Source: Pseudomonadaceae bacterium (GTDB lineage Bacteria; Pseudomonadota; Gammaproteobacteria; Pseudomonadales; Pseudomonadaceae). From it: 64,000 nucleotides of DNA. Position 1 is the stretch's first letter; each line of letters starts with the position of its first letter. The stretch spans positions 310,001 to 374,000 of the forward strand of contig CAAFUS010000006.1 of assembly GCA_900766265.1 (NCBI GenBank). The letters run 5' to 3'. Positions 1-10,524 of the stretch are shown here, piece after piece. The position numbers and the translations under genes were made by a program. The notes under the pieces were generated by a model, which had not been told where the DNA came from, did not search any database, and worked only from the letters and a program-made list of their open reading frames with translations.

Positions 1-339
1 CAGTGCGCTGACCAGCGTCACGCCGTCCGACGGGCGGACCAGCTGGAAGCTGCGCTTCATCTTCAGGCGCTGATCCGAATCCACGATCCAGGTCGCCAGT
101 TGCAACCGGTCCCCCTCATAGGCCGCCGCCAGGTAATCAATTTCATGGCGCAGTACCGCCATGGCCCGGTCGAGGCGCCGATAGTCGTCAAGGCCCAACC
201 CCAGGTGCTTGGAATGCTCCCAGGCGCAGCGCTCGAGCCATGACACATAGACCGCGTTGTTGGCGTGCCCCAGCCCATCGATATGCTCGGCGCCGACGTC
301 GATGTCGATGATGAACCCGTCGGCCTTCTGAAAGATCAT
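1..339 (-). CDS. acyl-CoA thioesterase, hotdog fold (3' end cut by window)
   Basis: The reading frame is open from an ATG at 339 leftwards to the window edge, giving 113 residues without a stop. The N-terminal part has the look of a YbgC/FcbC-type (4HBT) hotdog thioesterase: an early HIDGLGHANN segment, the usual D/H..GH.NN.xY catalytic-loop pattern, is followed by a helix starting at VSWLERCAW. Such enzymes hydrolyse acyl-CoA thioesters in the cytoplasm. The C-terminal part lies outside the window, so length and substrate class cannot be judged. The gene runs in the same direction as the tRNA cluster on its right but is separated from it by a terminator. Confidence 0.75.
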   Translation of the reverse strand, partial: MIFQKADGFIIDIDVGAEHIDGLGHANNAVYVSWLERCAWEHSKHLGLGLDDYRRLDRAMAVLRHEIDYLAAAYEGDRLQLATWIVDSDQRLKMKRSFQLVRPSDGVTLVSAL

Positions 340-588
340 GCGCACCTCGCTTGCAGGATGTTTGGGCGGTCGTGACGTCGGAAGCGACGCGACAGCCACG
401 CAACAGACCACGCGCCACGGCAGATGTCCCCGCCCGATCGGCCTACCCTAGCAAACCCGCAGCGCCCGGGGGCTGTCGATAAAGGCAGCGAATGCCTGAC
501 GTCATCGGCCGGTTCGAATCGCAGGCAAAACAAAAAGGGCCATCTCGTGAGAAATGACCCTTTGGCACCCAAAACGGGCAAGTAAAAC
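340..588. other. intergenic spacer between tRNA-Glu and thioesterase
   Basis: Apart from the terminator at 531-563, no credible gene or RNA was found here. The open frames that cross it lack coding character. Confidence 0.5.
531..563 (-). terminator. intrinsic terminator of the tRNA operon
   Basis: Read on the minus strand, a 10-bp stem (AAAGGGTCAT with ATGGCCCTTT, one T-G pair) and a 10-nt loop are followed by a T-rich stretch. It lies just downstream of the last tRNA-Glu and would end the tRNA transcript. Confidence 0.7.
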
Positions 589-664
589 TGGCGTCCCCTA
601 GGGGACTCGAACCCCTGTTACCGCCGTGAAAGGGCGGTGTCCTAGGCCACTAGACGAAGGGGAC
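589..664 (-). tRNA. tRNA-Glu (UUC)
   Basis: 76 nt on the minus strand with encoded CCA. The acceptor stem starts GTCCCC, the anticodon arm is CCGCC-CTTTCAC-GGCGG giving UUC, and the T arm contains GGTTCGAATCC. It is identical in its visible sequence to the copy at 828-903. Confidence 0.97.
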
Positions 665-709
665 GAAACCTTCGAGATACATCCATTACCGCCGGACGCA
701 CCGTGGAAT

Positions 710-785
<76 letters not shown>

Positions 786-827
786 GAATTTACGTCTCTC
801 GACGTGCAGTGCAGGCACTGCGAAAAA

Positions 828-903
828 TGGCGTCCCCTAGGGGACTCGAACCCCTGTTACCGCCGTGAAAGGGCGGTGTCCTAGGCCACTAGACGAAGGG
901 GAC
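828..903 (-). tRNA. tRNA-Glu (UUC), second copy
   Basis: Same 76-nt sequence as 589-664. The Ala-Glu-Ala-Glu order on one strand shows a tandem duplication of an Ala/Glu tRNA pair. Confidence 0.97.
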
Positions 904-966
904 GCAATCCCTTCTGAAACGCAACCCGCCAGACAAGCGGGTTGGTGGCAATTCGTTATCCGAGAT

Positions 967-1042
<76 letters not shown>

Positions 1043-1060
1043 ATCTCAAGGACGGGGCGC

Positions 1061-1089
1061 ATATTAGGGTCGGGCCCGGGCAGTGTCAA
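1061..1089 (-). promoter_or_regulatory. sigma-70 promoter of the tRNA-Ala/Glu operon
   Basis: On the minus strand a perfect TTGACA (1084-1089) and TAATAT (1061-1066) are separated by exactly 17 bp. They are followed by GC-rich sequence reminiscent of a stringent discriminator. The position fits transcription starting about 10 nt before the first tRNA-Ala, so the tRNAs do not depend on read-through from gltX. Confidence 0.8.
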
Positions 1090-1193
1090 CGATATTTTTT
1101 TCAGCGTGCAAAAGATTTTTGGCAGCAGAACAAATACTTAACGAAACGCCCTGATCCTTAGCAGTGATTTCCGCCGTACCGACCGCTCGTCAC

Positions 1194-2675
1194 TCAGGCG
1201 ATGGATGCGAAGAGCTTTTCCCACTCCTTGGTTTCTTTCTTCGACGCACCGCCGAGCAATTCAAGCGCCTGACGCAGCCGGAAGCGCGTCAGATCCGGCC
1301 CGAGGATCTCCATAGCATCAAGCACCGACACAGAACTCGCCTGACCGGTGATGGCGGCAAACATCAGCGGCATGACGTCGCGCAGCTTGAGCTGAAGGTG
1401 CTCGGCCACCGCCTGGATCGATCCGGTGATGCGCTCCTTGTCCCACTGGCGCAGCGCTTCGAGCTTCCATAGCGTCAGTTGCATGAGCTGGCGTACCTGG
1501 GTGGCATCGAGTTTCTTGTGCTCGAACAGGGAGGCTTGAAGGGGCAGCGCTCCGGCGAAGAAGAAACCGGCCAGCGGCGCGATCTGGCTGAAGGTCTCCA
1601 CCCTGCCCTGCACATGAGGGGCGATTTTCATCAGATATTCGGGGTTGAGCGCCCATTTCTGCACTTCGGCGGCAAAGGTCTCGACGCTCAGCTCGCGGAT
1701 CCACTGACCGTTTAGCCAGGAGAGCTTTTCCATGTCGAAGATCGGTCCGCCCAGCGAGACGCGATCGATGTCGAAATGCTCGATCATCTCGTCCAGGGTG
1801 AACTTTTCCCGCTCGTCCGGCATCGACCAGCCCATGCGGCCGAGGTAATTGAGCATCGCCTGGGGCAGGAAGCCCATCCGCTCGTAGAAGGTCACAGAGG
1901 TCGGGTTTTTGCGCTTGGAAAGCTTGCTCTTGTCCGGGTTGCGCAGCAGCGGCATGTAGCACAGCTGGGGCTGTTCCCAGCCGAAGTATTCGTACAGCTT
2001 GATCAGCTTCGGTGCCGACGGCAGCCATTCCTCGCCGCGCAGGACATGGGTGATGCCCATCAGGTGATCGTCGACCACGTTGGCCAGGAAGTAGGTGGGA
2101 AGGCCGTCGGCCTTCATCAGCACTTGCATGTCCATCCGGTCCCAGCCGATCTCGACGGTGCCACGCAGCATGTCCTGAACCTGGCAGATACCCTCGCTCG
2201 GCACCTTCATGCGGATGACATGGGACTCGCCGGCCGCGATGCGGCGCTGCGCCACGGACGGCTCCAAGTGCATGCAATGGCCGTCGTAGCGCGGGGTTTC
2301 CTTGTTGGCCATCTGCTCGGCACGCACTTGGTCGAGGCGCTCGGCGCTGCAGAAGCAGGGAAAGGCATGACCCTTGGCGACCAGTTCGTCCGAATAGCGC
2401 TTGTAGATCTCGCCCCGCTCGCTCTGCCGGTACGGCCCGTGCGGCCCGCCGACGTCCGGCCCCTCGTCCCACTCGATACCCAGCCAGCGAAGGGCGTCAT
2501 AGATCTGCTGCTCCGACTCCCGTGTCGAGCGCAGCTGATCGGTATCCTCGATGCGCAGAATGAACTGCCCGCCGTGCTGACGGGCGAAGCAGAGGTTGAA
2601 CAAGGCGATGTAGGCCGTGCCGACGTGGGGGTCACCGGTGGGCGAAGGCGCGATACGGGTACGAACGGTGGTCAT
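1194..2675 (-). CDS. gltX: glutamyl-tRNA synthetase
   Basis: This 493-residue class I synthetase charges tRNA-Glu with glutamate in the cytoplasm. The HIGH-type signature is HVGT at residues 17-20, preceded by APSPTGDP, and the KMSKS-type loop is KLSKR near residue 255. The length is usual for the bacterial enzyme. The window also encodes two tRNA-Glu genes immediately downstream on the same strand, so enzyme and substrate genes are neighbours, an arrangement known in other Pseudomonas. The tRNAs have their own promoter. The start at 2675 gives the canonical N-terminus. Confidence 0.97.
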   Translation of the reverse strand: MTTVRTRIAPSPTGDPHVGTAYIALFNLCFARQHGGQFILRIEDTDQLRSTRESEQQIYDALRWLGIEWDEGPDVGGPHGPYRQSERGEIYKRYSDELVAKGHAFPCFCSAERLDQVRAEQMANKETPRYDGHCMHLEPSVAQRRIAAGESHVIRMKVPSEGICQVQDMLRGTVEIGWDRMDMQVLMKADGLPTYFLANVVDDHLMGITHVLRGEEWLPSAPKLIKLYEYFGWEQPQLCYMPLLRNPDKSKLSKRKNPTSVTFYERMGFLPQAMLNYLGRMGWSMPDEREKFTLDEMIEHFDIDRVSLGGPIFDMEKLSWLNGQWIRELSVETFAAEVQKWALNPEYLMKIAPHVQGRVETFSQIAPLAGFFFAGALPLQASLFEHKKLDATQVRQLMQLTLWKLEALRQWDKERITGSIQAVAEHLQLKLRDVMPLMFAAITGQASSVSVLDAMEILGPDLTRFRLRQALELLGGASKKETKEWEKLFASIA

Positions 2676-2773
2676 TGGCTTCTCTGGATCGACAGCGGGA
2701 AGGCACCGCCCCGTCGGCGGCGCCGTAAAGCCGCGATGGTAACAGGCACCCGCCCGCTCGCTCCACAGGCGCC

Positions 2774-4789
<2,016 letters not shown>

Positions 4790-5027
4790 ATCGACCTCGT
4801 TGATATGGCCAACCGCATCGAGGCACGCGACGCAGCGGCAAAACACATGGCGACGACGAGAAGCGCAGCCGCGAACGGCCAGGCCGCAATCGATCAGATA
4901 AACGCCGGCGGCATGTCGCGGCGGGCGAACTTGATCGCTATAATACCGCCCCGTTTGCGCACCGCCCTAGCGCCGAAGCGAGGGTGCTGCACCGTCACCT
5001 TTCCTCTTCTCTTCGAGCCCTCCCACC

Positions 5028-6242
5028 ATGAGTTTGTTCTCTGCTGTCGAAATGGCGCCGCGCGACCCGATCCTGGGCCTCAACGAAGCCTTCAATGCCG
5101 ATACTCGGCCGAACAAGGTCAATCTCGGGGTGGGCGTTTACTACAACGAGGAAGGCCGGATTCCCTTGCTGCGGGCCGTCGCCGAAGCGGAGAAGGCACG
5201 CCTGGCCGTACAGGCCCCGCGCGGCTACCTGCCCATCGATGGCATCGCGTCCTACGACTCCCTCGTGCAGAAACTGATCTTCGGTGAGGACTCTCCGCTA
5301 CTGGCCGAAGGCCGCGTGGTCACCACCCAGGCCCTGGGCGGCACCGGCGCACTGAAGGTTGGCGCCGACTTCCTCAAGCGGCTGCTGCCCGATGCGGCCG
5401 TTGCCATCAGCGACCCCAGCTGGGAAAACCACCGCGCCCTGTTCGAGTCGGCCGGTTTCCAGGTGCAGAACTACCGTTACTACGCGGCGGCCAGCCATGG
5501 CATCGATCTGCCGGGCCTGCTGGAAGACCTCAACGCGCTTCAACCCCGCTCTATCGTCGTACTGCACGCCTGCTGCCACAACCCTACCGGCGTAGATCTC
5601 GACCCCGAAGACTGGAAGCAGGTGCTCGAGGTAATCAAGGCGCGCGGCCATGTGCCCTTCCTGGATATCGCCTACCAGGGATTCGGCGACAGCATCGAGG
5701 AAGACGCAGCCGCGGTACGCCTGTTTGCAGGCGCCGGCGTGCCGTTCCTGGTTTCCAGCTCGTTCTCCAAGTCGTTCTCTCTGTACGGCGAGCGCGTCGG
5801 CGCACTGTCGCTGGTAACCGACGGCCGCGAAGAGGCTGCGCGTGTTCTTTCTCAGGTCAAGCGGGTGATTCGCACCAACTATTCCAACCCACCGACCCAC
5901 GGCGCCACTGTGGTCGCGAGCGTACTGAGCAGCCCCGAGCTGCGTGCCGTCTGGGAACAGGAATTGGGCGAAATGCGCAGCCGCATCCAGAAGATGCGCC
6001 TGGCTATGGTCGAGCAACTGCGCGCCAAGGGGGCCCTGCAGGAATTCGGTTTCGTCAGCGCGCAGCGCGGCATGTTTTCCTACTCCGGTCTGAGCGCTGA
6101 GCAGGTCGAGCGTCTGCGTACCGATTTTGCCGTCTACGCGATCGGCACTGGCCGCATCTGCGTCGCCGCACTGAACCAGCACAACCTCGACCATGTGACC
6201 AGCGCAATCGTCGAGGTCATCGAAGCGCTTCCACGGGGTTGA
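5028..6242 (+). CDS. tyrB: aromatic amino acid aminotransferase
   Basis: This 404-residue PLP enzyme belongs to the class I aspartate/aromatic aminotransferases, which transfer amino groups between aspartate, phenylalanine or tyrosine and 2-oxoglutarate. The PLP lysine lies in SFSKSFSLYGERVG, around residue 250. The HNPTGVD segment upstream and the C-terminal GRICVAALN arginine that binds the substrate carboxylate are present. Length is normal. It is divergent from uvrB, as in other Pseudomonas. A TATAAT at 4939-4944 may belong to its promoter, but no good -35 box is visible. AspC and TyrB activities cannot be separated by eye. Confidence 0.9.
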   Translation: MSLFSAVEMAPRDPILGLNEAFNADTRPNKVNLGVGVYYNEEGRIPLLRAVAEAEKARLAVQAPRGYLPIDGIASYDSLVQKLIFGEDSPLLAEGRVVTTQALGGTGALKVGADFLKRLLPDAAVAISDPSWENHRALFESAGFQVQNYRYYAAASHGIDLPGLLEDLNALQPRSIVVLHACCHNPTGVDLDPEDWKQVLEVIKARGHVPFLDIAYQGFGDSIEEDAAAVRLFAGAGVPFLVSSSFSKSFSLYGERVGALSLVTDGREEAARVLSQVKRVIRTNYSNPPTHGATVVASVLSSPELRAVWEQELGEMRSRIQKMRLAMVEQLRAKGALQEFGFVSAQRGMFSYSGLSAEQVERLRTDFAVYAIGTGRICVAALNQHNLDHVTSAIVEVIEALPRG

Positions 6243-6266
6243 CTTCCCCTTTGTAAACAGTAGGAT
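6239..6266 (+). promoter_or_regulatory. promoter of tRNA-Asn
   Basis: TTGACT (6239-6244) and TAGGAT (6261-6266) are spaced by 16 bp. The -35 box overlaps the stop codon of the aminotransferase gene, and the start point would fall a few bases before the tRNA. Confidence 0.6.
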
Positions 6267-6278
6267 ACGCATCGTTGT

Positions 6279-6354
6279 TCCGCGATAGCTCAGTCGGTAG
6301 AGCAAATGACTGTTAATCATTGGGTCCCTGGTTCGAGTCCAGGTCGCGGAGCCA
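6279..6354 (+). tRNA. tRNA-Asn (GUU)
   Basis: 76 nt with encoded CCA. The 5' end is TCCGCGATAGCTCAGTCGG, the anticodon loop CTGTTAA gives GUU, and the T arm is GGTTCGAGTCC. The acceptor stem TCCGCGA pairs with TCGCGGA. Confidence 0.97.
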
Positions 6355-6630
6355 AAATCGAAGCCCCAGGTGAATACCTGGGGCTTTTTTATTGCCGCTG
6401 AACTCTCACCTGGGACTGCGTCCCCGGTTTCGGCAAGCCTCACCCCTTCGGGGCCGCGCTGAAGCGCGTTCTGCTATGCAGTCGAGTCCAGGCCGCGGAG
6501 AAAATCGAAGCCCCAAAGTGAAAAGCTGGAGCTTTTGTTGCCGCGCGACTCTCACCTGGGGCAGCGTCCCCAGTTATTCGGCAAGCCTCACCCTTTCGGG
6601 GCCGCGCTGAAGCACGTTCCGCTGCGCAGT
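6332..6630 (+). repeat. imperfect 149-bp tandem duplication containing the tRNA-Asn 3' end
   Basis: Copy 1 (6332-6480) starts inside the T arm of tRNA-Asn and runs through its terminator into downstream sequence. Copy 2 (6481-6630) repeats the same order: CGAGTCCAGG-CGCGGAG, then a decayed terminator (GAAGCCCCAAAG...GCTGGAGCTTTTG), then CTCACCTGGG and the CCTCACCC-TTCGGGGCCGCGCTGAAG block. Copy 2 lacks CCA and a 5' half, so it cannot make a tRNA. It is either an unequal tandem duplication or the scar of an element that once used this tRNA as attachment site. Confidence 0.8.
6363..6390 (+). terminator. intrinsic terminator of tRNA-Asn
   Basis: GCCCCAGGT pairs with ACCTGGGGC around a 4-nt loop and is followed by six T. 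It starts 9 nt after the tRNA CCA. Confidence 0.9.
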
Positions 6631-6654
6631 TACGCGCAATATAGAATTAAAAAA

Positions 6655-6683
6655 GCGCCCCACGGGGCGCTTCTTCTTTTTTC
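6655..6683. terminator. bidirectional terminator after the glycine-zipper gene
   Basis: The stem GCGCCC/GGGCGC has a CACG loop, an A-run on its left and a T-rich run on its right, so it can act on both strands. It lies immediately after the stop of the minus-strand gene at 6694. Confidence 0.75.
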
Positions 6684-6693
6684 GAGCAGACCT

Positions 6694-7227
6694 TTATTGC
6701 TGCACCAGCACCAGCTGGCCATCCTTGACGGGGATCTGCGCGCCGGGATCGCGATCCATGCGCACCTCGCCGATCTGGCCGCCGAGGCTGTACTTCACGT
6801 CATACCCAACGACCTTCTCGCTGACGTCGGTCACCGTGTCGCAGCGGGTCTCGGTGGTGGTGTAGGTATCGTTCGCCTGCATGTTGCCCTGCACCTTGTT
6901 GCCGGCATAACCGCCAGCCGCGGCACCGGCAACAGTGGCGATCTTCTTGCCGTTGCCGCCGCCGACCTGGTTACCGAGCAACCCGCCTGCAACCGCGCCG
7001 ATGACCGTGCCGGCGATCTTGTGTTGATCCTGAACCGGTCGCTGACGCGTCACGGTGACATCCTTGCAGACTTCACGAGGCGTCTTGAGGGTTTCCTTGA
7101 CTGGCTTTACCTCGACCACCTCGGCGAACTCAGGGCCTCGATCCATCAGGTTATAAGTGGCGAACGCACCACCGGCAGTCACCACTACTGCACCCAGAAC
7201 CGCACCGACAACCATGGATTTATTCAC
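6694..7227 (-). CDS. glycine-zipper 2TM-domain envelope protein
   Basis: The protein has 177 residues. An N-terminal membrane segment (about residues 4-24, VVGAVLGAVVVTAGGAFATY) is followed by a conserved VCKDVTVTRQRPV region. A glycine zipper of the Rick_17kDa_Anti type (AGTVIGAVAGGLLGNQVGGG, then AGAAAGGYAGN) comes next, and a small beta-rich C-terminus closes the protein. Such proteins sit in the cell envelope, and their exact role is not known. There is no lipobox cysteine. I chose a GTG start at 7227 because AGGAGAGG lies 8 nt upstream; a longer in-frame start lacks a ribosome site. It follows secF with about 80 bp between. Confidence 0.8.
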   Translation of the reverse strand: MNKSMVVGAVLGAVVVTAGGAFATYNLMDRGPEFAEVVEVKPVKETLKTPREVCKDVTVTRQRPVQDQHKIAGTVIGAVAGGLLGNQVGGGNGKKIATVAGAAAGGYAGNKVQGNMQANDTYTTTETRCDTVTDVSEKVVGYDVKYSLGGQIGEVRMDRDPGAQIPVKDGQLVLVQQ

Positions 7228-7306
7228 TGCAACGTCCTCTCCTGCGGGCCTCGCCCGTGATTCGGGCCTTAGACTCGCCAAGGCCCAGAAAGTTCAAGAG
7301 ATCCGA

Positions 7307-8215
7307 TCAGGGGCGCTCATCCACTTCCTCGGCTACCGGCGGAATCAGATCGTCACGGGTCAGTTTTAGCCAGACCAACAGGGTGCTGGCCACGTAGACC
7401 GATGAGTAGGTGCCAGCACCCACACCGATGAACAGCGCGAGCGAGAAGCCCCAGAGGTTCTCGCCACCAAAGATCATCAACGCACCTACCGCGATAAGCG
7501 TGGAGATGGAGGTCGCGAGGGTCCGCAACAACGTCTGGGTGGTAGAGATGTTGATGTTCTCGATCAGGTCGGCCTTGCGCAGCATGCGGAAGTTCTCGCG
7601 AATTCGGTCGAACACCACGATGGTGTCGTTGAGCGAGTAGCCGATCACCGCCAGCACCGCCGCCAACACCGTCAGGTCGAACGGAATCTGAAAGAACGCG
7701 AACACGCCCAGTACCACCGCCACGTCATGGAACAACGAGACGACAGCACCGAAGCCGAACTTCCACTGGAAGCGAAACGCCACATAAACCAGGATGCCGC
7801 CAAGGGCCAGCAGCATGCCCAGACCACCCTGGTCGCGCAGCTCCTCGCCCACTGCAGGCCCGACAAACTCGACCCGCTTGACCGTTACCGGGTTGTCAGC
7901 ATCGCTCGCCTGCAGCGCCTGGGCCACCTGAGCACCCAACTGCGGATCGTCGCCCGGCATACGCACCAGCACGTCGGTGGTGGCGCCGAAACTCTGCACG
8001 ACTGCATCGGCATAACCCGCCGCACCGAGCTGCGAGCGCACCTGGTCAAGAGCTACCGGCTTCTCGTAACCCAGTTCGATCAGGGTACCGCCAGTGAAAT
8101 CCAGGCCGAAGTTAAGCCCTTTGACGATCAGGCTGCCCACCGCAACCACGGTCAGCAACAGGGTGAGTGCGAACGCCAAATGGCGGATCGCCATGAAATT
8201 GATTACACGCTTCAT
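7307..8215 (-). CDS. secF: protein translocase subunit SecF
   Basis: This 302-residue inner-membrane protein works with SecD and YajC to drive late steps of Sec-dependent export using the proton gradient. The N-terminal membrane segment is followed by GLNFGLDFTGGTLIEL, the family signature. The periplasmic P1-like part spans about residues 45-125, and five further membrane segments form the RND-like C-terminal half (FDRIRENFR loop). It lies 12 bp downstream of secD on the same strand, as expected for a co-transcribed pair. Confidence 0.97.
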   Translation of the reverse strand: MKRVINFMAIRHLAFALTLLLTVVAVGSLIVKGLNFGLDFTGGTLIELGYEKPVALDQVRSQLGAAGYADAVVQSFGATTDVLVRMPGDDPQLGAQVAQALQASDADNPVTVKRVEFVGPAVGEELRDQGGLGMLLALGGILVYVAFRFQWKFGFGAVVSLFHDVAVVLGVFAFFQIPFDLTVLAAVLAVIGYSLNDTIVVFDRIRENFRMLRKADLIENINISTTQTLLRTLATSISTLIAVGALMIFGGENLWGFSLALFIGVGAGTYSSVYVASTLLVWLKLTRDDLIPPVAEEVDERP

Positions 8216-8227
8216 CGTGGCAGCACC

Positions 8228-10096
8228 TTAAATCCAAAGCTTCTTGAGATCGCGGCCACCGTAGATCAGGTTGACCATGCCGCGCGTCACGATGATCGCG
8301 GTAAACATCGACGTCAGGATGCCGAGGGACAGCGTGACGGCGAAGCCCTTGACCGGGCCCGTGCCCATCGCGAAGAGAATGCCACCTACCAGCAGCGTGG
8401 TCAGGTTGCCGTCGAGAATCGCCGAGAAGGCTCTATCGAAGCCTTCGTGAATGGCGCGCTGTATCGACATGCCATTGGCGATTTCTTCCCGGATTCGGGA
8501 GAAGATCAGCACGTTGGCGTCGACCGCCATACCCATGGTCAACACGATACCGGCGATACCGGGAAGGGTCAGGGTAGCCCCGAGCATCGACATCGCCGCC
8601 AGCAGCACGACCATGTTGAACATCAGCGCCAAGGTGGCCAGCACGCCGAAGAACTTGTAGATCAGCGTGATGAACAATGCCACGAGCACGAAGCCCCAGA
8701 TGGCCGCCTTGATACCCAGCTGGATGTTCTCGGCGCCCAGGCTGGGGCCGATGGTGCGTTCCTCAGCGAAGTACATCGGTGCAGCCAGGCCACCGGCGCG
8801 CAGCAGCAGGGCCAGTTCGGACGACTCGCCCTGCCCGTCGAGGCCGGTGATGCGGAACTGACTGCCCAGCGGCGACTGGATGGTTGCCAGGCTGATGATC
8901 TGCTTCTCTTCCTGGAAGCCCTGGATCTGCACCTCCTGCTCGACACCGTCGACCGTCTGGCGCACATAGCGTGTCATCGGCCTCTGCTCGATGAAGATCA
9001 CCGCCATGCTGCGGCCAACGTTGTTACGGGTGGCCCGGTTCATCAGCTCGCCGCCGTGCCCGTCGAGGCGAATGTTCACCTGTGGGCGGCCGTTCTCGTC
9101 ATAGCTGGCCTGGGCGTCCGTGACCTGATCACCGGTAATGATCAGAGTGCGTTCCAGCGGCACAGGCGGACGGCCTTCCTGACGGAAGTTGAAGCTCTCG
9201 GTGGCCGCACGCGGCGCATCGGGCTCTGCAGCGAGACGAAACTCGAGGTTGGCCGTCTTACCCAGGATACGCTTGGCCTCGGCCGTGTCCTGCACACCCG
9301 GCAGCTCGACAACGATGCGGTTGGCGCCCTGGCGCTGTACCAGCGGCTCGGCGACGCCCAGCTCGTTGACGCGGTTACGTACGGTTGTGAGGTTCTGACG
9401 GATCGAGTATTCGCGGATTTCCGCCAGCTTGGCCTCGGTCATGGCCAAGCGCAGCACCTGCTGCCCGCCACGCTCACTGGTGCTCAGCTCGAAATCGCTG
9501 AAATTCTTGCGGATCAGCGCCTGGGCCGTGGCCAGCGTCTGCTGATCGGCAAAGCCCAGCTGCAGCGCATTGCCCTGGTTGGGCAGGCTGCGGTAGCGCA
9601 CGCGCTCCTGGCGTAGTAGCGCCTTGACTTCACCGTCGGAAACGTTGAGGCGCGTTTCGATGGCTTTGTCCATGTCCACTTCGAGCAGGAAGTGCACACC
9701 GCCCGACAGGTCCAGGCCGAGCTTCATCGGCGATGCGCCGAGCTTGCGCAGCCAATCCGGGGTAGTGGGCGCCAGGTTCAGCGCCACCACATACTGGTCG
9801 CCGAGCACGCGACGGACGATGTCCTTGGCAGGGAGCTGATCGCTCTGGTGCTCCAGACGCAGCAGACCGCCGCGCCCCTGCTCGGCCTGTTCAGTGGACT
9901 TGACTGCGATGCCAGCCTGTACGAGGGCGGTACGGGCACGATCGAGGTCGCCCTGCTCGACCTGCAGCGCAGCGGTCGAACCGGTGATCTGGATCGCGGG
10001 GTCGTCGGGGTAGAGGTTCGGCGCGGAATAAACGAAAGCGACCGCGAGCACTGCCAGTATCAGCAGGTATTTCCAGAGGGGGAATCTATTGAGCAT
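8228..10096 (-). CDS. secD: protein translocase subunit SecD
   Basis: SecD (622 aa) is the partner of SecF in the accessory Sec complex of the inner membrane. One N-terminal membrane segment (residues 8-25) precedes the long periplasmic P1 head. LGLDLSGGVHFL is near residue 130, and a C-terminal domain with five membrane segments carries the GMAVDANVLIFSRIREE motif shared with SecF. Length and domain order are typical of Pseudomonas. The gene sits between yajC and secF in the usual order. Confidence 0.97.
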   Translation of the reverse strand: MLNRFPLWKYLLILAVLAVAFVYSAPNLYPDDPAIQITGSTAALQVEQGDLDRARTALVQAGIAVKSTEQAEQGRGGLLRLEHQSDQLPAKDIVRRVLGDQYVVALNLAPTTPDWLRKLGASPMKLGLDLSGGVHFLLEVDMDKAIETRLNVSDGEVKALLRQERVRYRSLPNQGNALQLGFADQQTLATAQALIRKNFSDFELSTSERGGQQVLRLAMTEAKLAEIREYSIRQNLTTVRNRVNELGVAEPLVQRQGANRIVVELPGVQDTAEAKRILGKTANLEFRLAAEPDAPRAATESFNFRQEGRPPVPLERTLIITGDQVTDAQASYDENGRPQVNIRLDGHGGELMNRATRNNVGRSMAVIFIEQRPMTRYVRQTVDGVEQEVQIQGFQEEKQIISLATIQSPLGSQFRITGLDGQGESSELALLLRAGGLAAPMYFAEERTIGPSLGAENIQLGIKAAIWGFVLVALFITLIYKFFGVLATLALMFNMVVLLAAMSMLGATLTLPGIAGIVLTMGMAVDANVLIFSRIREEIANGMSIQRAIHEGFDRAFSAILDGNLTTLLVGGILFAMGTGPVKGFAVTLSLGILTSMFTAIIVTRGMVNLIYGGRDLKKLWI

Positions 10097-10118
10097 GACG
10101 CAGCCCGTTTAATGAACG

Positions 10119-10139
10119 CGGGGCGCCTTGCGCGCCCCG
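10119..10139 (-). promoter_or_regulatory. GC-rich hairpin between yajC and secD
   Basis: CGGGGCGC (10119-10126) is complementary to GCGCCCCG (10132-10139) with a 5-nt loop and no U-tract. It may act as an mRNA processing or stability element that sets different levels of yajC and secDF. Function is inference. Confidence 0.4.
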
Positions 10140-10162
10140 TCGATAGGTATGAACGAAGTAGT

Positions 10163-10489
10163 TCAGATCGCCTTCAGAGTGCCCTTGGGCAAGGTGGCGG
10201 CGATCGCGACCTTCTGAATCTTCAGTTCGACGGTATCGGACACTTCAAGCACCACGAAATCGTCCGCAACCTTGGCGACTCGACCTGCAATACCGCCGGA
10301 GGTGACCACTTCGTCACCCTTCTGAAGGCCGCCGATCAGGTTCTTGTGCTCTTTGGCGCGCTTGGCTTGGGGACGCCAGATCATCAGGTAGAAGATGACC
10401 AGAAAACCGATCAGGAAGACCCACTCGAAACCGGTACCAGCAGGGCCGGCGGCCTCCTGGGCATGGGCGGCGGGAATCAGAAAGCTCAT
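10163..10489 (-). CDS. yajC: preprotein translocase subunit YajC
   Basis: YajC is a 108-residue single-span inner-membrane protein that associates with SecDF. The membrane segment is FEWVFLIGFLVIFYLMIW, followed by the conserved RPQAKRAKEH and KGDEVVTSGGIAGRV motifs. The short N-terminus before the membrane segment resembles the usual Pseudomonas form with an AHA sequence. The ATG at 10489 is preceded by CAGGAGTG, a good ribosome site; a longer open frame upstream is out of the tgt frame and has no support. It lies 36 bp after tgt. Confidence 0.95.
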   Translation of the reverse strand: MSFLIPAAHAQEAAGPAGTGFEWVFLIGFLVIFYLMIWRPQAKRAKEHKNLIGGLQKGDEVVTSGGIAGRVAKVADDFVVLEVSDTVELKIQKVAIAATLPKGTLKAI

Positions 10490-10524
10490 GTAGCACTCCT
10501 GTTGCAGGGACGTATTGGTAAAAG

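Noticed and set aside
4790..5027. SOS (LexA) operator in front of uvrB
   Set aside because: No CTG-N10-CAG type palindrome was found in the intergenic region.
6481..6500. A second tRNA-Asn gene
   Set aside because: Only the 3' part is present, without CCA or the 5' half and anticodon; it belongs to the tandem duplication.
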